From Harmonia axyridis (Eukaryota > Arthropoda > Insecta > Coleoptera > Coccinellidae): a stretch of 64,000 bases of DNA. Under the pieces are notes generated by a model. The model searched no databases. It was not told the DNA's origin and saw only the letters and a program-made list of their open reading frames with translations. Below are positions 1 to 13,483 of the stretch, piece after piece. Positions within the stretch are counted from its first letter, which is position 1. Every line of letters begins with the position of its first letter. Made by a program: the position numbers and the translations under genes. Location of the stretch: positions 12,834,001 through 12,898,000 of the forward strand of contig NC_059503.1 in assembly GCF_914767665.1 (NCBI RefSeq), in the 5' to 3' direction.

Positions 1-631
1 TCGATTGAAAATTCTCAGATAGTATTCTCGACAACAATTTGAAATTTTTTGAGTCATCAACCCCAATACGATTACATTATTAGATATTCGAAATAAATCA
101 GTTGATTTAAATAATTACATAACTCAATTCAATAATTAATACTGAAAAAGCGTGTTATTGATAAGTCACAATTTTTTTGATATATATTTTTTGTTCAAAT
201 CAAAGATGAAAAATCATTGAAGTGTTTTTTTTTTAGGAATTCTGTTAATAGAACAATTGTACATTTATCTACTGAATCAACTAAGATCAGGTATCCATTT
301 TTTCATTGATTGTTCAATTGCTTTTTTGATATTTACTGATACCAAAGCATCGAAAATAACTATTCATCTTATTTACTATACCACCTAAATATCTAACACC
401 CTGTTTACGAATAAACTAATTTAATTCTCTGTTCAGTATACATATATACACAGTTATTGAACGAATTTTTCAAAGAGATTGCGTTTTTTTTTTGGAAGAC
501 GTCAGCTAACATTTATAGCTAGCAAAGTGTTTTTTGGATACGGTGATGATAGAAGTTGCAATTTATTTCTTCAACTAGATAACGTATATCAGGGTAAGAA
601 AATTTCGATGTTTCAAGGTGGAATAGTTCAG

Positions 632-1040
632 AATTTTCCAATAGGAACTATACAGGTTAAAATGGCTGTATTATTCTTTGACATTTCTTATGTCATTTGT
701 GTTTAATAGATTATATCATTTAATCATGGAAAGATACATGCTTCAACAATGTTTAAAAATCATTTTATCGAAATCATTGCTCATTTGTGAATATATTTAG
801 AGAAAGTGGTACTAAGTACGGCTCAGCACTCAAATTTGTCTATAATATGACGAATAGTAAGTCAATTCACTGAATTTTGTCGTCCATGAATTCTCCTTGA
901 ATTCATCTCAGTATTCACAAATGAGCACTGATTTTGATGAAACTATTCAACAATTTCTAAACGTTATTGAAGCGTGTCTATTTCCATGATTAAACAGCAT
1001 AATCTACTGATCACAAACGACATAAGAAATGTAAAAAACG
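632..1040. repeat. Foldback element family 1, copy 1
   Basis: The arms are inverted copies of each other. Each contains a stretch like ATGGAAAGATACATGCTTCA followed by a piece like TGCTCATTTGTGAATA. The left end begins TTTTCCAATAGGAAC. The right terminus is eroded. Confidence 0.6.
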
Positions 1041-2434
1041 TTAGAAGAAACAACTTATTTCTTCGATCAATTTTTATGAGAAGAACCTATTGGCCAATGT
1101 TGAAAAAAAAATTTCCATTCATATTTGGAAATAGTTGGCAGTTTCGGGTATTTTATTTTCTACATCTATTTTTCTCAAGACAAATTGTAAAGAAAATTTT
1201 TCAACCATGAATTAGTATTTGCGATTATTTATATCTTTACATTCAGCTATATGCCTACCTATTGATTGTTATCTGTGTTGATTTTACGTTAACCCGAATT
1301 AAAAATTTAAAAACTTATTCTGAAATATACCTAGTATTTTTGTAAACGAAAGTAATGGATAAAATATTGAACGCACTTCTTTCAAATGAAATGGGCCCAC
1401 AAGCAAGTGATGATGAATTCTATGTATAGAAGCAGAATGAATATCAATTTGTAATTATGATTTTCAAGTGTTTGTCTTAAACTACCCAGTTCCAATGATG
1501 AATTGAAATATTACTTATTGAACAGAAATTATAATAATATAAATCCAGTATTGTTATCAAATCCTTCGCATGTTAATACAATAAATATTTAGGTACTGAA
1601 ATATTAATGTGAGAATTGTCTTGGCAGATTTACAATTTAGCTTTCTCCGTCAAAATCCATCATCTTCCGTTATCCTCAAAATTCACCCGTTCATATCAAC
1701 ATTAGACTATTTTTGAAAATCCGTTGGATCACGTGTTCATCTACAATATTTTACGTAGAGTTTTGAAAGAAACGGTATTACATGCAGAATTGATCAAAAA
1801 GTGTGGCACATAGTTGCTAGGATAGGTAAATATGTTTTTTTTCAGAAAATATTACTTGGTATCTGTGTTCAAGATGCAGAGTGTTCAAAGGAAAATTTGT
1901 AGGTATACATATTTTTGAAGATGATGTCAAAACTGCAAGCAACATTGTAATGAAATTTTGTATGAATATATATTTTTTGTAAGCTGACACAATACATACG
2001 TTTCTTTTTCAATCTGACTAGGTAGGTATTATAGAGATTTTTTTTGTGAGTTTGAATATCATTTAAAAATTTTTGACTTCACTCACATAACTAATTTTGC
2101 AGCTTTATGCCTATCCTAGCAATGGGGGCCACCATTTTTTAGACACCCTTTATAATTTTATTATTCATAAATAATAATTGATAGTACCTATTCATCAATA
2201 GGTATGTCGGTACTTATTAAGTTATAGAGAAGTTATTGCTTGGGATCCTAAGGCAATAACGAAATTTTTATCACACCAATCACTCATCTTTTGCTTTAAC
2301 CCATCTTTTTCATTCTAGGTATACGTCTTTTGAATAGGAAAAATGTAGAACTTCGTTCAGGTACTGTCAGTATATACTTTTTTTTGGTTGTTCAAGAAAC
2401 CTTAAGGAAAACAAGTCTCAAATTCAGAAATAAA

Positions 2435-2555
2435 GAATAGTTATTTCTAATAAGAGTGCAGAACTTTCTAATACGAATTCGAAAGAGTCTTCTGTTCGAG
2501 TAGGTATTAGACATTACTTTCTTTTGTTCGAGTATTAGACATTATTTTCTTGATT
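2435..2555. repeat. Fragment of hairpin repeat family 5
   Basis: Starts GAATAGTTATTTCTAATAAG and ends GTATTAGACATTATTTTCTT, matching the ends of the left module of the repeats at 19.28 and 33.85 kb. The body is divergent. Confidence 0.4.
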
Positions 2556-2654
2556 TCGGTAAAATTGAATTAAATCTTATATATTTTTTTGTATTTATAT
2601 TCGTCAATGACTTGTTTAAATTTAACATCTCTTCCCAATGATCTAAGAATATGT

Positions 2655-2800
2655 AGATGAAGAGAGAAAGAGAGAGAGAAATCGACTGCAACATAGGAGT
2701 GAGTCAAAACACAGCTTTGATTGGCTCCACATATTTAACTAATTCTGTCATTGGTTGAAATCCAAATTATTTTCAACTCCTTCATGGCCACGTGACAAGA
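2655..2800. promoter_or_regulatory. GA-repeat with CCAAT and CACGTG motifs
   Basis: A GAGAGAAAGAGAGAGAG tract is followed within 120 bases by GATTGGC, ATTGGTTG and a palindromic CACGTG E-box. The cluster looks regulatory, but no start exon was identified nearby on either strand. Confidence 0.2.
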
Positions 2801-3939
2801 GACTCTACCTTTCTCTCTTTAATGCTGTAATCAATGCTGTGCACTGCACGATTGGGCACATCTAGGTATTATTAGATCATTGCCTACACCCTAGAGTTGA
2901 CAGAGGATGAACGGCAGTGCCAACGTAATCCGTTGAAGAATTCAATATTCTTCCACGGTTTAGCGTTAAGAGACGTTGAAGAATTGTTCGATTACATCAT
3001 AGAAATTCTAATTCTTCTAAAATATTTCCTCAAATAGGCACGTCAGTGATGGAATGTATTCCTGGAATGATTAAAAAAAACTGGGTATTTATTGTTGAGT
3101 CATTAAAGCCAAATATGAAAAAGAAAAAGATATAATTTGAAATCAAACACAGAGTCGTCTGATATTTGACGTAAAATAATACCATAGACAGCCTAATTTT
3201 TGACAATACCATGAAATCTTGTATCTTGATCTCGTGGGTTACGACGAAATGCCCAAAAATACTGGTGTGTCCACTGATTACATTTTGTTTAAGAAAATTC
3301 TGGTAACTTTTCTTTCGTAGGCATGGAAAAACTTTCATATCCATATACAATGAATTGGCCATATTCCATGAAGACGTCAGTGGAATTTGATGAGAGTGCC
3401 TTCTCCTTGAAATTCAAGAAAGATGATTCTTCGAATAATTCCCAATTTAATTTTTTGACGATTGTGTCTCAGACAATTTTGATGATTATTGGATTGAGGT
3501 GTTTCATCCCGGGACCATATTAGTATGGCAACTGAGTGGTTCCTGCCATATACACCCTTCATATCCTCTACTTTGCCGTAAAACGATTGGGTTTATGTCT
3601 CAAGCAGTGTGCCGTTCTTCCGAGAATCAAGCTGGCGAAGGGTCATTACAACTTTTTCAACAGTGAGTCACACCAGTATTTTTACACATCTAAGTTCCGA
3701 CCGTATCCAGATGAGGATGAATTGATTTCTCATTGCTTAATCAACCCGTATCGACCTAATTAAAATGATCTACCCCAATATAGCAAAAACGAGAAGAGAT
3801 TCAATTTATCACAACCACCCAAACATATTTGATAATTTTCAATCGAGTTCAACTTGGAATCATTTGCACCAAACGCGTTTCATAAATATGTAACCTCTAA
3901 ACTCTTAGAAACTCAAAAATGCACAAAAATCCATCACAG

Positions 3940-6900
3940 TTACGCATCGAATATCTGCAAAGACCGCGTGATCATGTCGTCCTTAAGACAAGACTCCATG
4001 AATTCTTCTATGGTGATGACGCCGTCTTGATTCAAGTCCAACTTTCGGAAAATCCTGTCTATCTGCTCCCTCGCTTTCCTGTCATCTTCCACTTGGTGTG
4101 CCCGCCTTCCCATCAGTTCATGAACAGCCACTACAATTTCACCTAGTTCGGCCCTGCTGATGCAGCCATCTCCGTTTATATCGTACAGCTTGAATGTCCA
4201 TCTCAGTCTTTCGTACACAGAGCCGCGTAGGAGGGTTGATAATGTGATTAACAAATCCTGGAAAATAGGTACTGATCAGTTAACAAATTATTTTCATGTG
4301 TGGGGAAAGCACTCTGAATTGAGGTTAAGAAATTTTGCTCGCTCGTTCGAATTCGCGTAAGTTTTTGCACAATGATGAAGTATTACCAAGTTATTTCTCA
4401 TGGAATCATTTGTTTTAGTATTTCGCATGAACATATTGAAAAAAACTAGTTTGTTTTCTAATTTTTTTCAACCGTACACACTTTTCTCTAAGCATAGAAA
4501 CTTCATATATCCCTATACAACGATTTATTCAATGCCAACAACGAAAGAGACAAAATGTTCATAGTTTTTTACGAAGAAAGAAATTGTGCAAAGAAAAATG
4601 TATATTCCCTCAAAAAAACCTACTTAACCTTGAAATCAAACGTCAAGGTCACTTTGAATTTGATGTCCTCCCTGAAGACTAAGAAATTGATTTTTTGATA
4701 CCTGCTCTCCCCAAATAGTTATTTCAGTGGATCTTTTAGAAAGGGCCACACTGTAAATGTATACACACAAAATTTCTGTGAAATTGGACGGTTAATTCTG
4801 ATAAAGCGAAGATATGACGAAAATAATTGATTTTGATCTCGAATTCCTCATAAATGAGTTAAACCTAACTCTTCAATACCATTTCTTGGCTCAAAATTCG
4901 AAAATTATCTGTCAGTTTACAGACCCAGGGCTATAATTTTGACTATGTATTTGTCCCATCAAGTCAAAATTATGTTAATTAAAATGTGAATACATCCATT
5001 TTTTTTTTAAATTTATCAAAGGAAACTTAAAATATGTCAAGACTTTTGATTCAAACATATCTTTATTTTTATTCAATTATTTAAATTCTCTATTTTCGTG
5101 TAAATATAAGTATTTCGTAATTGAATTTATGTATTTGCACATATAAAGCGAAATAATTTGCAGTACTGGAAATTTCACCCCATATCTTGAAGAGCTGAAT
5201 CTCCTAACGAGCTTCGTTTTCGAGATACAGGGTGTTGAAGTTTGAAAAATATCAGTTTTTTTCTTATAACTCTAGTATTATTACATTTTTTTTAATTTTC
5301 AGGTATTGAAGTAATGTTCCGATAGGTAAGTGCCTCCTGCTAAAATTATCCAGTGGCGTATATACATATACAGTGCGAAGATCCTTTTCTTATTGAAAAT
5401 CCACACCACTGTATTTTTTCGAAAAAATTGTTTGATTTCTGAAATCAACAGAGCTTCAATAAAAAAACTCTGTTGATTTCAGAAATAAACAATTTTTTCG
5501 CAAAAAATACAGTGGTGTAGATTTTCAATATGAAAAGGGTCATCGCACCTCTATACCTACGCCACTGGATAATTTTGGAAAGAGACAACTACCTAATTCC
5601 AAACATTGAAATCATCTGACTTCAATACCCAAGAATTAAAACAATGAATGTAATAATACTAGAGTTATAAGTAAAATTTGATTTTTTTTTAATCTCAAAC
5701 ACCCTCTGCATCTAGAAAACGAAGCTTGTAAGGATATATTATGTTTATAGGAATTTTTTTTTCATGAAAAGAGTTGTTCTAGCCAAAGTTATTGCACTAA
5801 AATCTGGACTACCCTGTGTTAAGATATAATTTTTTCCCTTGATTGCAGTTGTTTATTATTAGGAAATTATATGGCTGCCTACTGAAAATGCGGGTACGTT
5901 GCCAAATTTAATGAAATGAAACGGAATTGGTCGAATGATATGAAGGCAAGACACGTTTCTATGTTAAACTGTCATTTGATTTATTTCCTTTCATACAAAG
6001 AAACAATGAATCTTGCGTGTTCTTCCAACATTCTAGATAAGAATTGCGTGCTCGGATTCAAACGATATAATAATGAATATCCTCTGCAGTCTTATAATTA
6101 GGGTGGGTGTTGAGTGGAAGTTTAGCGATGGAAGAAATTAAGTAATTTGATTTTTTTTGGAGATATCCTAAATTCCTTCCATAAATTTTCGAAGAAAAAT
6201 GAATAGATAAATAGTGTAGTTTTTGCGACACTACTATTTTTTTTATGACATTTTGATTTGCTCTAGTTTCTGTGCTACAGGACGGTTTTCGAATTTTTCC
6301 ATCTGCAGACATTGACTATAACATATCTTGACTATTGCGGAATATTTTGAACACAATTTGAAACGAGTATTTATATAATGGGTGTTTTTTTCGACGTATA
6401 TAACTTTAAGTTGGCATTACTGTTCAAGATGGAGACCGATTTAACAGCTGTCAAGTGATTTATTCTCAGTTTGGTTTGGCAATTCATCATGAATAGACTC
6501 ACGCCTGAACAACGCTTGCCAATAGTGCAATTTTATTTCGAAAATAATGGTTCTGTGCGGAATACGTAATCGCGCACTACGTCCATTTTATTTTGTTTAG
6601 CGATGAAGCGCACTTCTGGTTGAATGTAACAAACAAAACTGCCGCATTTGGAGTGAAGCTTATCCTCAAGTGTATGTCGAAACACCGTTACATCCAGAAA
6701 AACTGACTGTTTGGTGCGCTTTATGGGCTGGTGGAATCATTGGTCCGTACTTCTTCAAAAACTTTTTCATTCCTGAATTGAACAACCATGATGTCCAGGA
6801 GCTGTGGTTCCAACAAGACGGCGCAACATGTCACACAGCTCGTGCCACAATCGATTTATTGAAAGACACGTTTGGTGACCGTCTAATTTCACTAATGGAC

Positions 6901-9900
6901 CTGTGAATTGGCCTCCAAGATCTTGTGATTTATTACCGCTAGACTACTTTCTGTGGGGCTATGTAAAGTCATTGGTCTATGCGGATAAGCCACAAAACCT
7001 TGACCATTTGGAAGACAACATTCGCCTTGTTATTGCCGATATACGGCCACATAATGTTGGAAAAAGTCATCGAAAATTGGACGTCCAGATTGGACTACAT
7101 CCGAGCCAGCCGTGGCGGTCATATGCCAGAAATCATATTTAAAATGTAATGCCACAAGATTATCTTGCGGATAAATGAAATTCATGTCAATCGAATAATC
7201 CATCATTGTTTTATTGCAATTTAAAATTCTATAGCTCTAAAAAAACACTTCTGATTTCGAGGGGAAATAACTTTTCTGCTTTTCGCATCCCTGTAACTGC
7301 AACCCCCTTACGGGGGTGAGTAAAACCCCTTGATTTTGAATAGGGATGAGGAGTGTTGCGATACCTCATTTTGAAGATCTTATCGAGTACTATCTGATCC
7401 TGAAATTCCGCTTCAAAATTTTCATATATAACGAAATGACACGTAAAATAGTTGTTACCAGAGGAAAAAAACTGGAGGAGTCAAGTCTGGTTAGCTTGCT
7501 GGCCATCAATCGTCTCTCTCCTATATAAATCTCTTGGAAATGATCTGTGAGCCATTTCTTATCCTACATTCTATTTGATTTTTTGGAAGTATTAGCAGAA
7601 GGTCAAGTGTATGGTATTTTTGAAAAGGACATCGGAATACCTTCAAAAAAGGTGTCACCCAACCCCCTTCCCATTTAAGATTTTAAGGGTTCTGTCCTCA
7701 TGCCCACAGGGTTGATACAAATTTATTGGAACCAAATGTATGAAATGTTCTCCTACGAACCTAAGTTTACCTCTTTTTGGATTTTTTCTGATTTTGCATG
7801 GGGCCTGAGATCTTAAAGGTGGTACCTTTTCAAATCGACACACTGTATGTTAATAAAACATAGGGTAGAATTATCAGTGTTTTTTTCATTTGGTGTATGG
7901 CTGGACATGGTAAAACAAAAATAAACTAATCATTGCAGTCTCTATCATAATTTGAATGAAGATTTCTGTAACATCGCACTAATTTTCTCCCACTAAGTTC
8001 TAGGTATTGATCTACTGTCATAATAACTACTAGGTATTTATAATATTATATTATCTACCTCTAAGTCGATTCATACCTACCCTAAAACTAATTGCACCAT
8101 TGCAGTTAACATCAAAGGCCTTGAACACGTAATGGGCGTACAAGCTGGAGTCTGAAAATAAATCGAATCTACAAATCTACATTATCGTATTAAGTAGGTT
8201 AGTAGGTATCAATAACTACTGAACATCAAACAAACTACAATGAATAAGAATCTAGATGAGAAAAGTATAAATGAATATTTAAATAATGATAATGACATAA
8301 ATATCGATTGGTTTGTACACTGGTAAAAAGGGTAATGACAGATTTTGGATGTATTCTTTTGGAATGGGGACAATTATTCGGAAAGACTGAATAATAAAAT
8401 ATATCAAGGAAGTACGGGAAATCGAAAACTTGAAAAGCTAGCATGATGGGTTTGTCGAAATTCTTCTTGTTTTTTTTTTGTAGATACTTCATTGTGAAGA
8501 GTTTTTCAATAGGACGTTTCATTTTGAATAGCCCGCTATATAGACAGCTGTCACTTTTGAAGCTGCCATCTTTTGACATTTGACAAGTAAAAACTACGCC
8601 ATTACAAAAAATTGAACGATACACGCTTCAAAAAAATCATTGAAATTGTTAAAAATCCCTGTAAAATGGTAAAAATTTTGCAGTTACACTTCGCAAAACT
8701 AAAGCACTTTTGAATAGGAAAACCCATTATAATACGTCGTTTTGGAAAACAATTTAGAATATTTTGGATGTTGGAACTCTCTTTGATGGCTCTATTATAA
8801 TCAAAATTAATGGTTAAGTAATTAAGTTCTTTTTATAACATTTTTAGTGGATTCTCAGGCCAAATCCTAGGAACACCTTATTTCCCTAACTTTATTAGTC
8901 CCTAATCTCCCTGGGGAGATTCAGAGAGGTATTTAAAGAGCAGGTAATTTAGTGCAACTAGAGTTTTCTTTGTAATTGGATCAAGAAAATAATTACACCA
9001 AACTGATGATTAAACTAATTGGAATGGGTGAAAAATACATCTATTACATCGAAACATTTGTACCTATCTAAAGAATACTCATCAACAAACACGAAGCGAT
9101 ACCAATTGAAATAGTTTTATCTGGATTGAACTCAATAAAATTGGACCTTTCACTTACTTCCATGAGGAAAAAACTTGGAATAAATGTCTTTGAAGCTATC
9201 TTCATGAACGACACCGTCCGGGCATTCCTGAAACATTTTGAATTCATTATCATTGCTATATATTTGGTTCAAAACTGTTTGCTATCCGGAATTGGTCGGA
9301 TATTGGAATATTGACCAGTTCCTGGTACTTCTTGACAAAGTAGTTTATTGATTTCATACAAAAAATTGAATTCAAATCAATTAAAATATAATACAGTGCC
9401 AGAATGAAAACTTCTTGAAAATGTATTCATCTTAAAAACCGCATTCGCCATTTTGCAACACCAAGCTTTTTGGTTTAACGGAAACTAAGTTTCCGGTGTT
9501 TTTTTTTATGAAAATGCAACTTTATGGTAGAAAATTGTTACTAAAGAATAATTCAAAGTATTGTCCCTTGTTAGCTGCAACTTTTTCCCAACTTTCTGGC
9601 AGAAGTATTCATCTTGTCCAGAGTTTTCCTCAGATACTAATAGAGCTATTAACATGAAATTCGGTATGAAAACACTTTGATTGCTTGGTCGAGAATAAGA
9701 TCTAAACATTCTTAAGGCAATAAACGAAAGGAACAAAATATAAAAAATTATTTCGTGGCAACTTAACAACACATAATCATAAAATCAAGAACATGTATTG
9801 CAATCACTATCATAATACTTGATACATTTATTTCACCGTAAAGTCCTATCTTTTATAGTAACAGAGTTATGAAATTTGAGAAGTTTTATATTTTTATACC

Positions 9901-12408
9901 TATTGCCATTCAGAATTACTCAGTTCTATGTTTGATTTGAAATTATGTACAATTTCATCATGTAAATTTACACAACCTTACAAATAATTGTTTCTTGATT
10001 TATACTGAATTCCTATTTTTGATTCCATCTACTGGAGTTCCAGTTTGAGTGAATGAATAAAAATTCGAAAATTACAGACATTGTGATGAATTGATAGAAC
10101 GTTCTGTTAACTTGTTCAAAAATGAACAAAAACAAGTTGATTCACAGAAACATGTTTTCTTATGAAGGAAAAATTGTCTTCCGTTCTGCTTTTGAAATAG
10201 CTCCCTAGAAGTAGATATGAGATATTTATTAGTCGTCTTTTCTAGATATATATTCAGGAAGAGTGTTTCTCAGTTGAAATAGCTCCTAGAGATATTAAAG
10301 TTCGTGAACAACACAATTATATTCTTCGAAACTTTGAAAGAGGCAAAAGAACGGCTGTTAAACTTGGTAAAGTAAAGTATAAGAAAACAACTTTAATGTA
10401 TGTGTATAGTATAGTTCAAGCTATAAATCTCCAACAACTTATAGAGAGACAGATACCTACAGAGAGGTTTCTTATTAAAATAGTTGATTTATACAATCAC
10501 AAGAATCATTTTGCTTGAATACCTATCATCTGTAATTTTTTTTATGTCATATGGTCCCAAAGATCATTTTTTGAAGCGCCTAGTTGAACGTTCATCAAGA
10601 GAACTCATTTTCGATTTTTTTTAAACTCTCTAAAATTTCCCAATAAGTTAGAAATATGGAAATGTGAAATTAAGAACATATATTATTTCAATGAAATTGA
10701 ATATAAAATTGTTACTGCAAATAGTTTTTAAGTAACTATAAATATTTCGTCTTTTTGTTCGAATTTCGAAACCAGTCACTACATTTCATTGTAATTTTAT
10801 TTATTATCAATATTTTGTTTCCGTTTTTATCTCGACTCTACTAGGCCTCTCTCAGATGCTTAGAGCTCAAACGAGTTAGAAGAATAGGTTGTGTTATGTG
10901 TAGGCTTTGTTACTGTGTACCATCGTTACTTCAGGCACAGTCCTGTCAATTTGTTTCCCAACAGCGAATAATTGGACGTTTCCCGTAATCAGAAATTTTT
11001 TTTTCCCAGTTCGGGATTTGAACTCTCGACCTTCAGCATGGTACCAACCATTGGACCATCCGGAAAAGATTAAAATATTATAACAGAGTCTTGGTTTATT
11101 ATATACAATAACAAAGGCTTTGGAAGAATTGAAGGATGAGATTAATTAATTTTACAGGCAAAAAAAGGAAGTAACAAAATTTAAAAAAAATAATTTCTTG
11201 GCAACTTGACAATACCTAAGCACGATGAAGGGTATTCCAATAGGAATGATATAATTTGAAATTTATAATGGCAATATAATATAATCATTTTTTTTGCATT
11301 TCTTATGTCATTTGTGTTCAGTAGGTTAAGCCATTTAATCTTCGTTAAACAACGTTTAGGAATTGTTTAATTGTTTTATCAAAATCAGTGCTCATTTGTG
11401 AACGCTGGGAGAAATTTGAGAATAATTCATGCACGATATTATTCAGTTAATCAACTCTCGATTCGACTTATTGTGACAAATTAAAAAATGGTACAAAGTA
11501 CGACTCGGAACATGGTACTTCTTATTTTTTGTCGCGTGAACAAAAATGGGCTCTGATTTTGAAAAAAAAAATAAATAAAATTTTGAAGCGTGTATCTTTC
11601 CATGATTAAATGGCATAACCTACTGAACATAAATGACATAAGAAACCTCAAAAAATAATACAGTGTTGCCATTACAACCATTTCAACTTTTATCATTCCT
11701 ATAGGAAAACCCTATTCGAATGACATCAGTATCGAATGCGATACATTTTTTGAATTGATAATTTCATATTTTTGCTTCGAGTGTCCAGATATTTTGCGGT
11801 GAAGGAGTAAACAATAACCCATAGCGTTGTAAAATTTATAGTGTTCTCATTATGCAAGAAAGTAAAGGTGACGAAGGTGAAGGCTTCATTTAATTTTGAG
11901 CCTAATCAAATCCTTGAACTTTCAATCATTTTATTCATAACCTTTCTGGATTGTTAAACACTAAAAGGTTGCAGTTTACAAAGTGGAAATAAGTTGATTG
12001 GCGATCGTTACCAAAAACCTTATTATTTCTATTCTTCCACCTTGTATTTTGTATTCGTGTACGAAGGTTATTATAAATTCAACATTCCAAACATTAGTAA
12101 TCTAACCTAACGTTTCTTCGTGGCAAAATTTTCCAAAATAGATTTGTTCTATTACATACACCTTGAAGTGGGGTTATATAGAATGCAGCATCAGTCGGTC
12201 ATTGGGCAAATCCTTGTTTACAGCATTCCTTTATTTATCGAACAATACTAACCGTTTTGAAACCTCTGTACATGATCCGAATTTCTTGTCTAGTGAACTT
12301 GGTGAGTCTACAAAGGTCCTCTAAGGCTACAGGCACAGGCTTTGGTACTCTGGACGGTTCGATCTCAAAAACAACCTCCTCCACGGGGCTGTCCGATGGA
12401 GTAGCCAT
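3940..12408 (-). CDS. KCNIP: KChIP-like neuronal calcium sensor (4-exon EF-hand protein)
   Basis: The coding exons on the minus strand are 12408-12253, 9227-9158, 8151-8081 and 4257-3940. Phases join cleanly to give 204 aa. The donors are GTTAGT, GTAAGT and GTAGGT, and each acceptor ends in AG. Exon 1 carries the family's LTKFTRQEIRIMYRGFKT block, and exon 2 carries ECPDG...FFPHG. EF-hand 1 is degenerate, as is usual in the family. EF-hand loops 2-4 lie at residues 89-100, 125-136 (DINGDGCISRAE) and 173-184 (DLNQDGVITIEE). The start MATPS lacks the Gly2 needed for myristoylation. By family knowledge this is a calcium-binding modulator of Kv4-type potassium channels, related to vertebrate KCNIP1-4 and Drosophila CG5890. 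Only one N-terminal exon is seen, although alternative first exons are common in this family. A minus-strand AATAAA near 3087 could end a long 3'UTR. The large introns contain transposon remnants. Confidence 0.9.
5195..5738. repeat. Foldback element family 2 (about 260-bp arms)
   Basis: A near-continuous palindrome centred at about 5462 (CAACAGAGCTTC...CTCTGTTG). The arms share CCAGTGGCGTA/TACGCCACTGG, TTGATTTCTGAAATCAACAG, CTCTAGTATTATTACATT and the outer GCTTCGTTTTCGAGATACAG. It lies in KChIP intron 3. Confidence 0.75.
6380..7250 (+). mobile_element. IS630-Tc1-mariner superfamily element, internally deleted
   Basis: The transposase starts at 6490 (MNRLTPEQRLPIVQFYFENNGSVRN), then jumps across a deletion to the first catalytic block (FSDEAHFWLNV, about 6597). 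It continues through FQQDGATCHTARATIDLLKD and NWPPRSCDLLPLDYFLWGYVKSLVY, with a frameshift at about 6903. The helix-turn-helix region is missing. The ends resemble inverted repeats: GGGTGTTTTTTTCGACGTAT at the left and the complement of CTCTAAAAAAACACTT at the right. It lies in KChIP intron 3 and is not functional. Confidence 0.8.
7302..7317. repeat. Short GC hairpin
   Basis: ACCCCCTTACGGGGGT can form a 6-bp stem with a 4-base loop, conspicuous in AT-rich DNA just beyond the 6.4-kb transposon. It may mark another repeat. Confidence 0.3.
8518..8730 (+). mobile_element. Internally deleted relative of the 17.7-kb transposon
   Basis: The leader (...GACAAGTAAAAACTACGCCATTAC) and start (ERYTLQKNH-like) match the beginning of the element at 17678, after which the sequence jumps to an end resembling ATAGGAAAACCC. 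It is a short non-autonomous remnant in KChIP intron 2. Confidence 0.5.
9228..11229. other. KChIP intron 1, left part
   Basis: AT-rich intronic DNA. Apart from the tRNA-like relic at 11009-11070, no gene or repeat shared with the rest of the window was seen. Confidence 0.4.
11009..11070 (-). pseudogene. Degraded tRNA-like sequence
   Basis: The minus strand contains GGTCCAATGGTTGGTACC (D-arm-like) and GAGAGTTCAAATCCCGAACT (T-arm-like), but no proper anticodon arm. It is a relic or SINE fragment. Confidence 0.35.
11230..11712. repeat. Foldback element family 1, copy 2 (most complete)
   Basis: A 483-bp element with inverted ends GGGTATTCCAATAGGAATGA and the complement of TCATTCCTATAGGAAAACCC. 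Long inverted arms again carry the transposase-start-like segment. It lies in KChIP intron 1. Confidence 0.7.
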
Positions 12409-12620
12409 ATCCCAATCTCACCGACACAAATTCACAGACACATGGCACACCTCGATTAGGACACGAAAATCACGTCATGGTATCATCTGGGCTTGATATG
12501 AATAAACGCGGTCACGAGCCAAGAACTCGACATTTTCCACGAGTAGGACCCACAGAACTGGATCAGAACCTCTATTGCATGTTCCGAGCGTCCATCTAAT
12601 TGATCGTATCAGTTTTTACC
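12409..12620 (-). promoter_or_regulatory. Probable 5' leader and promoter region of the KChIP-like gene
   Basis: This stretch immediately upstream of the ATG is clearly richer in CG dinucleotides and GC than the surrounding AT-rich DNA, and it contains no repeat seen elsewhere in the window. I infer a 5'UTR or promoter from position and composition only. No TATA box was identified. Confidence 0.35.
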
Positions 12621-12659
12621 CTGATTAACCGTTGTAATTTTATGAGTGAAATATATTGA

Positions 12660-12925
12660 ATTTTCCCTCTGCGCTGTCAGACGTTGTTATTCGGACTTGG
12701 AGTGATTTTCTTATCCCTTCGGCTTTGGATTGTTTGCGCAAGACCGGCTGCAATGGTTGCCCCGGTGGCTAGAAACATTGGCGTGGGAGTTTTTGGGGGG
12801 GTGCGCCTGGAAGATGAGATTCTTAAGAAGGGATCAAATGCAACAGATTCCTCAACAATTGTTATGTCTGCGCTAAAACCCACAAGTGATGCCTTATTAT
12901 TGGGAGCAATGTTGCATAATATGTA
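12660..12925. other. Unassigned GC-rich segment, open in both orientations
   Basis: The segment is conspicuously GC-rich for this window. It stays open on the plus strand (12684-12926) and on the minus strand (12883-12677). Neither translation matches a family I recognise. It may be a decayed retroelement or gene fragment, or part of the KChIP gene's upstream regulatory DNA. Confidence 0.2.
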
Positions 12926-13483
12926 AGAGGGCTATGGAGAGTGGGAGTAAAGTATTTGGTTTATTTGCTTTGTTTGTATTAATGTGAAATATAGGAGACT
13001 GTCTCGACTTTTCAAGGCTTGTAATGATGCTAATACTTGGTTCTGACTTTAGGGAATGTTTCAGGCAATTTAAGATGCGGAGGCTGCTACTTGAGTTTTG
13101 AGCGGAAGAGTAAAGATGAATAATCAAAATTGAAAATATTGTTTCTCAAAATATTCTCCATGAAGATTGATTCTACGCTTTTCCAGATTCGATTAAGCTA
13201 CATCTAAAACAATGTGATTTGAACGGTCATTTTGGTTTGATCGGTGGAAATATTAAAATGAGGAAGGCACAAACGTAGAGTCAGAAAAATTTGAGCGCTC
13301 GTTCCTTCATATGCCTATCGCGCCCTTGGAGACCACATACCTGTACATTATAGGTATATCCAGGACTGCGAAAGAATGAACGAGCGCTCAAAAGCTTCTG
13401 ATTTCACGTCGATGCTTTTTTTTGATAATTTGCTTAAATTTTCTATGGATCTGACGACGTTATTGATACCAAATTTTGATTTT

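Larger units (their letters stand above)
1041..3939. other. 3' flank of the KChIP-like gene
   Basis: AT-rich. Apart from the repeat fragment at 2435-2555 and the motif cluster at 2655-2800 it contains no gene I can support. Two short plus-strand frames (3323-3523, 3536-3763) are open in less AT-rich DNA, but they resemble no known family and may simply be KChIP 3'UTR read backwards. Confidence 0.3.

Noticed and set aside
3323..3763. Two adjacent plus-strand frames as a small gene
   Set aside because: No recognisable family, stop between them, and no convincing splice pair; probably reverse reading of KChIP 3' sequence.
8235..8624. 129-codon minus-strand frame
   Set aside because: Overlaps a transposon remnant on the other strand; composition is low-complexity and no motif is visible.
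12257..12496. 79-codon plus-strand frame
   Set aside because: Antisense of KChIP exon 1, which carries clear family residues on the minus strand.
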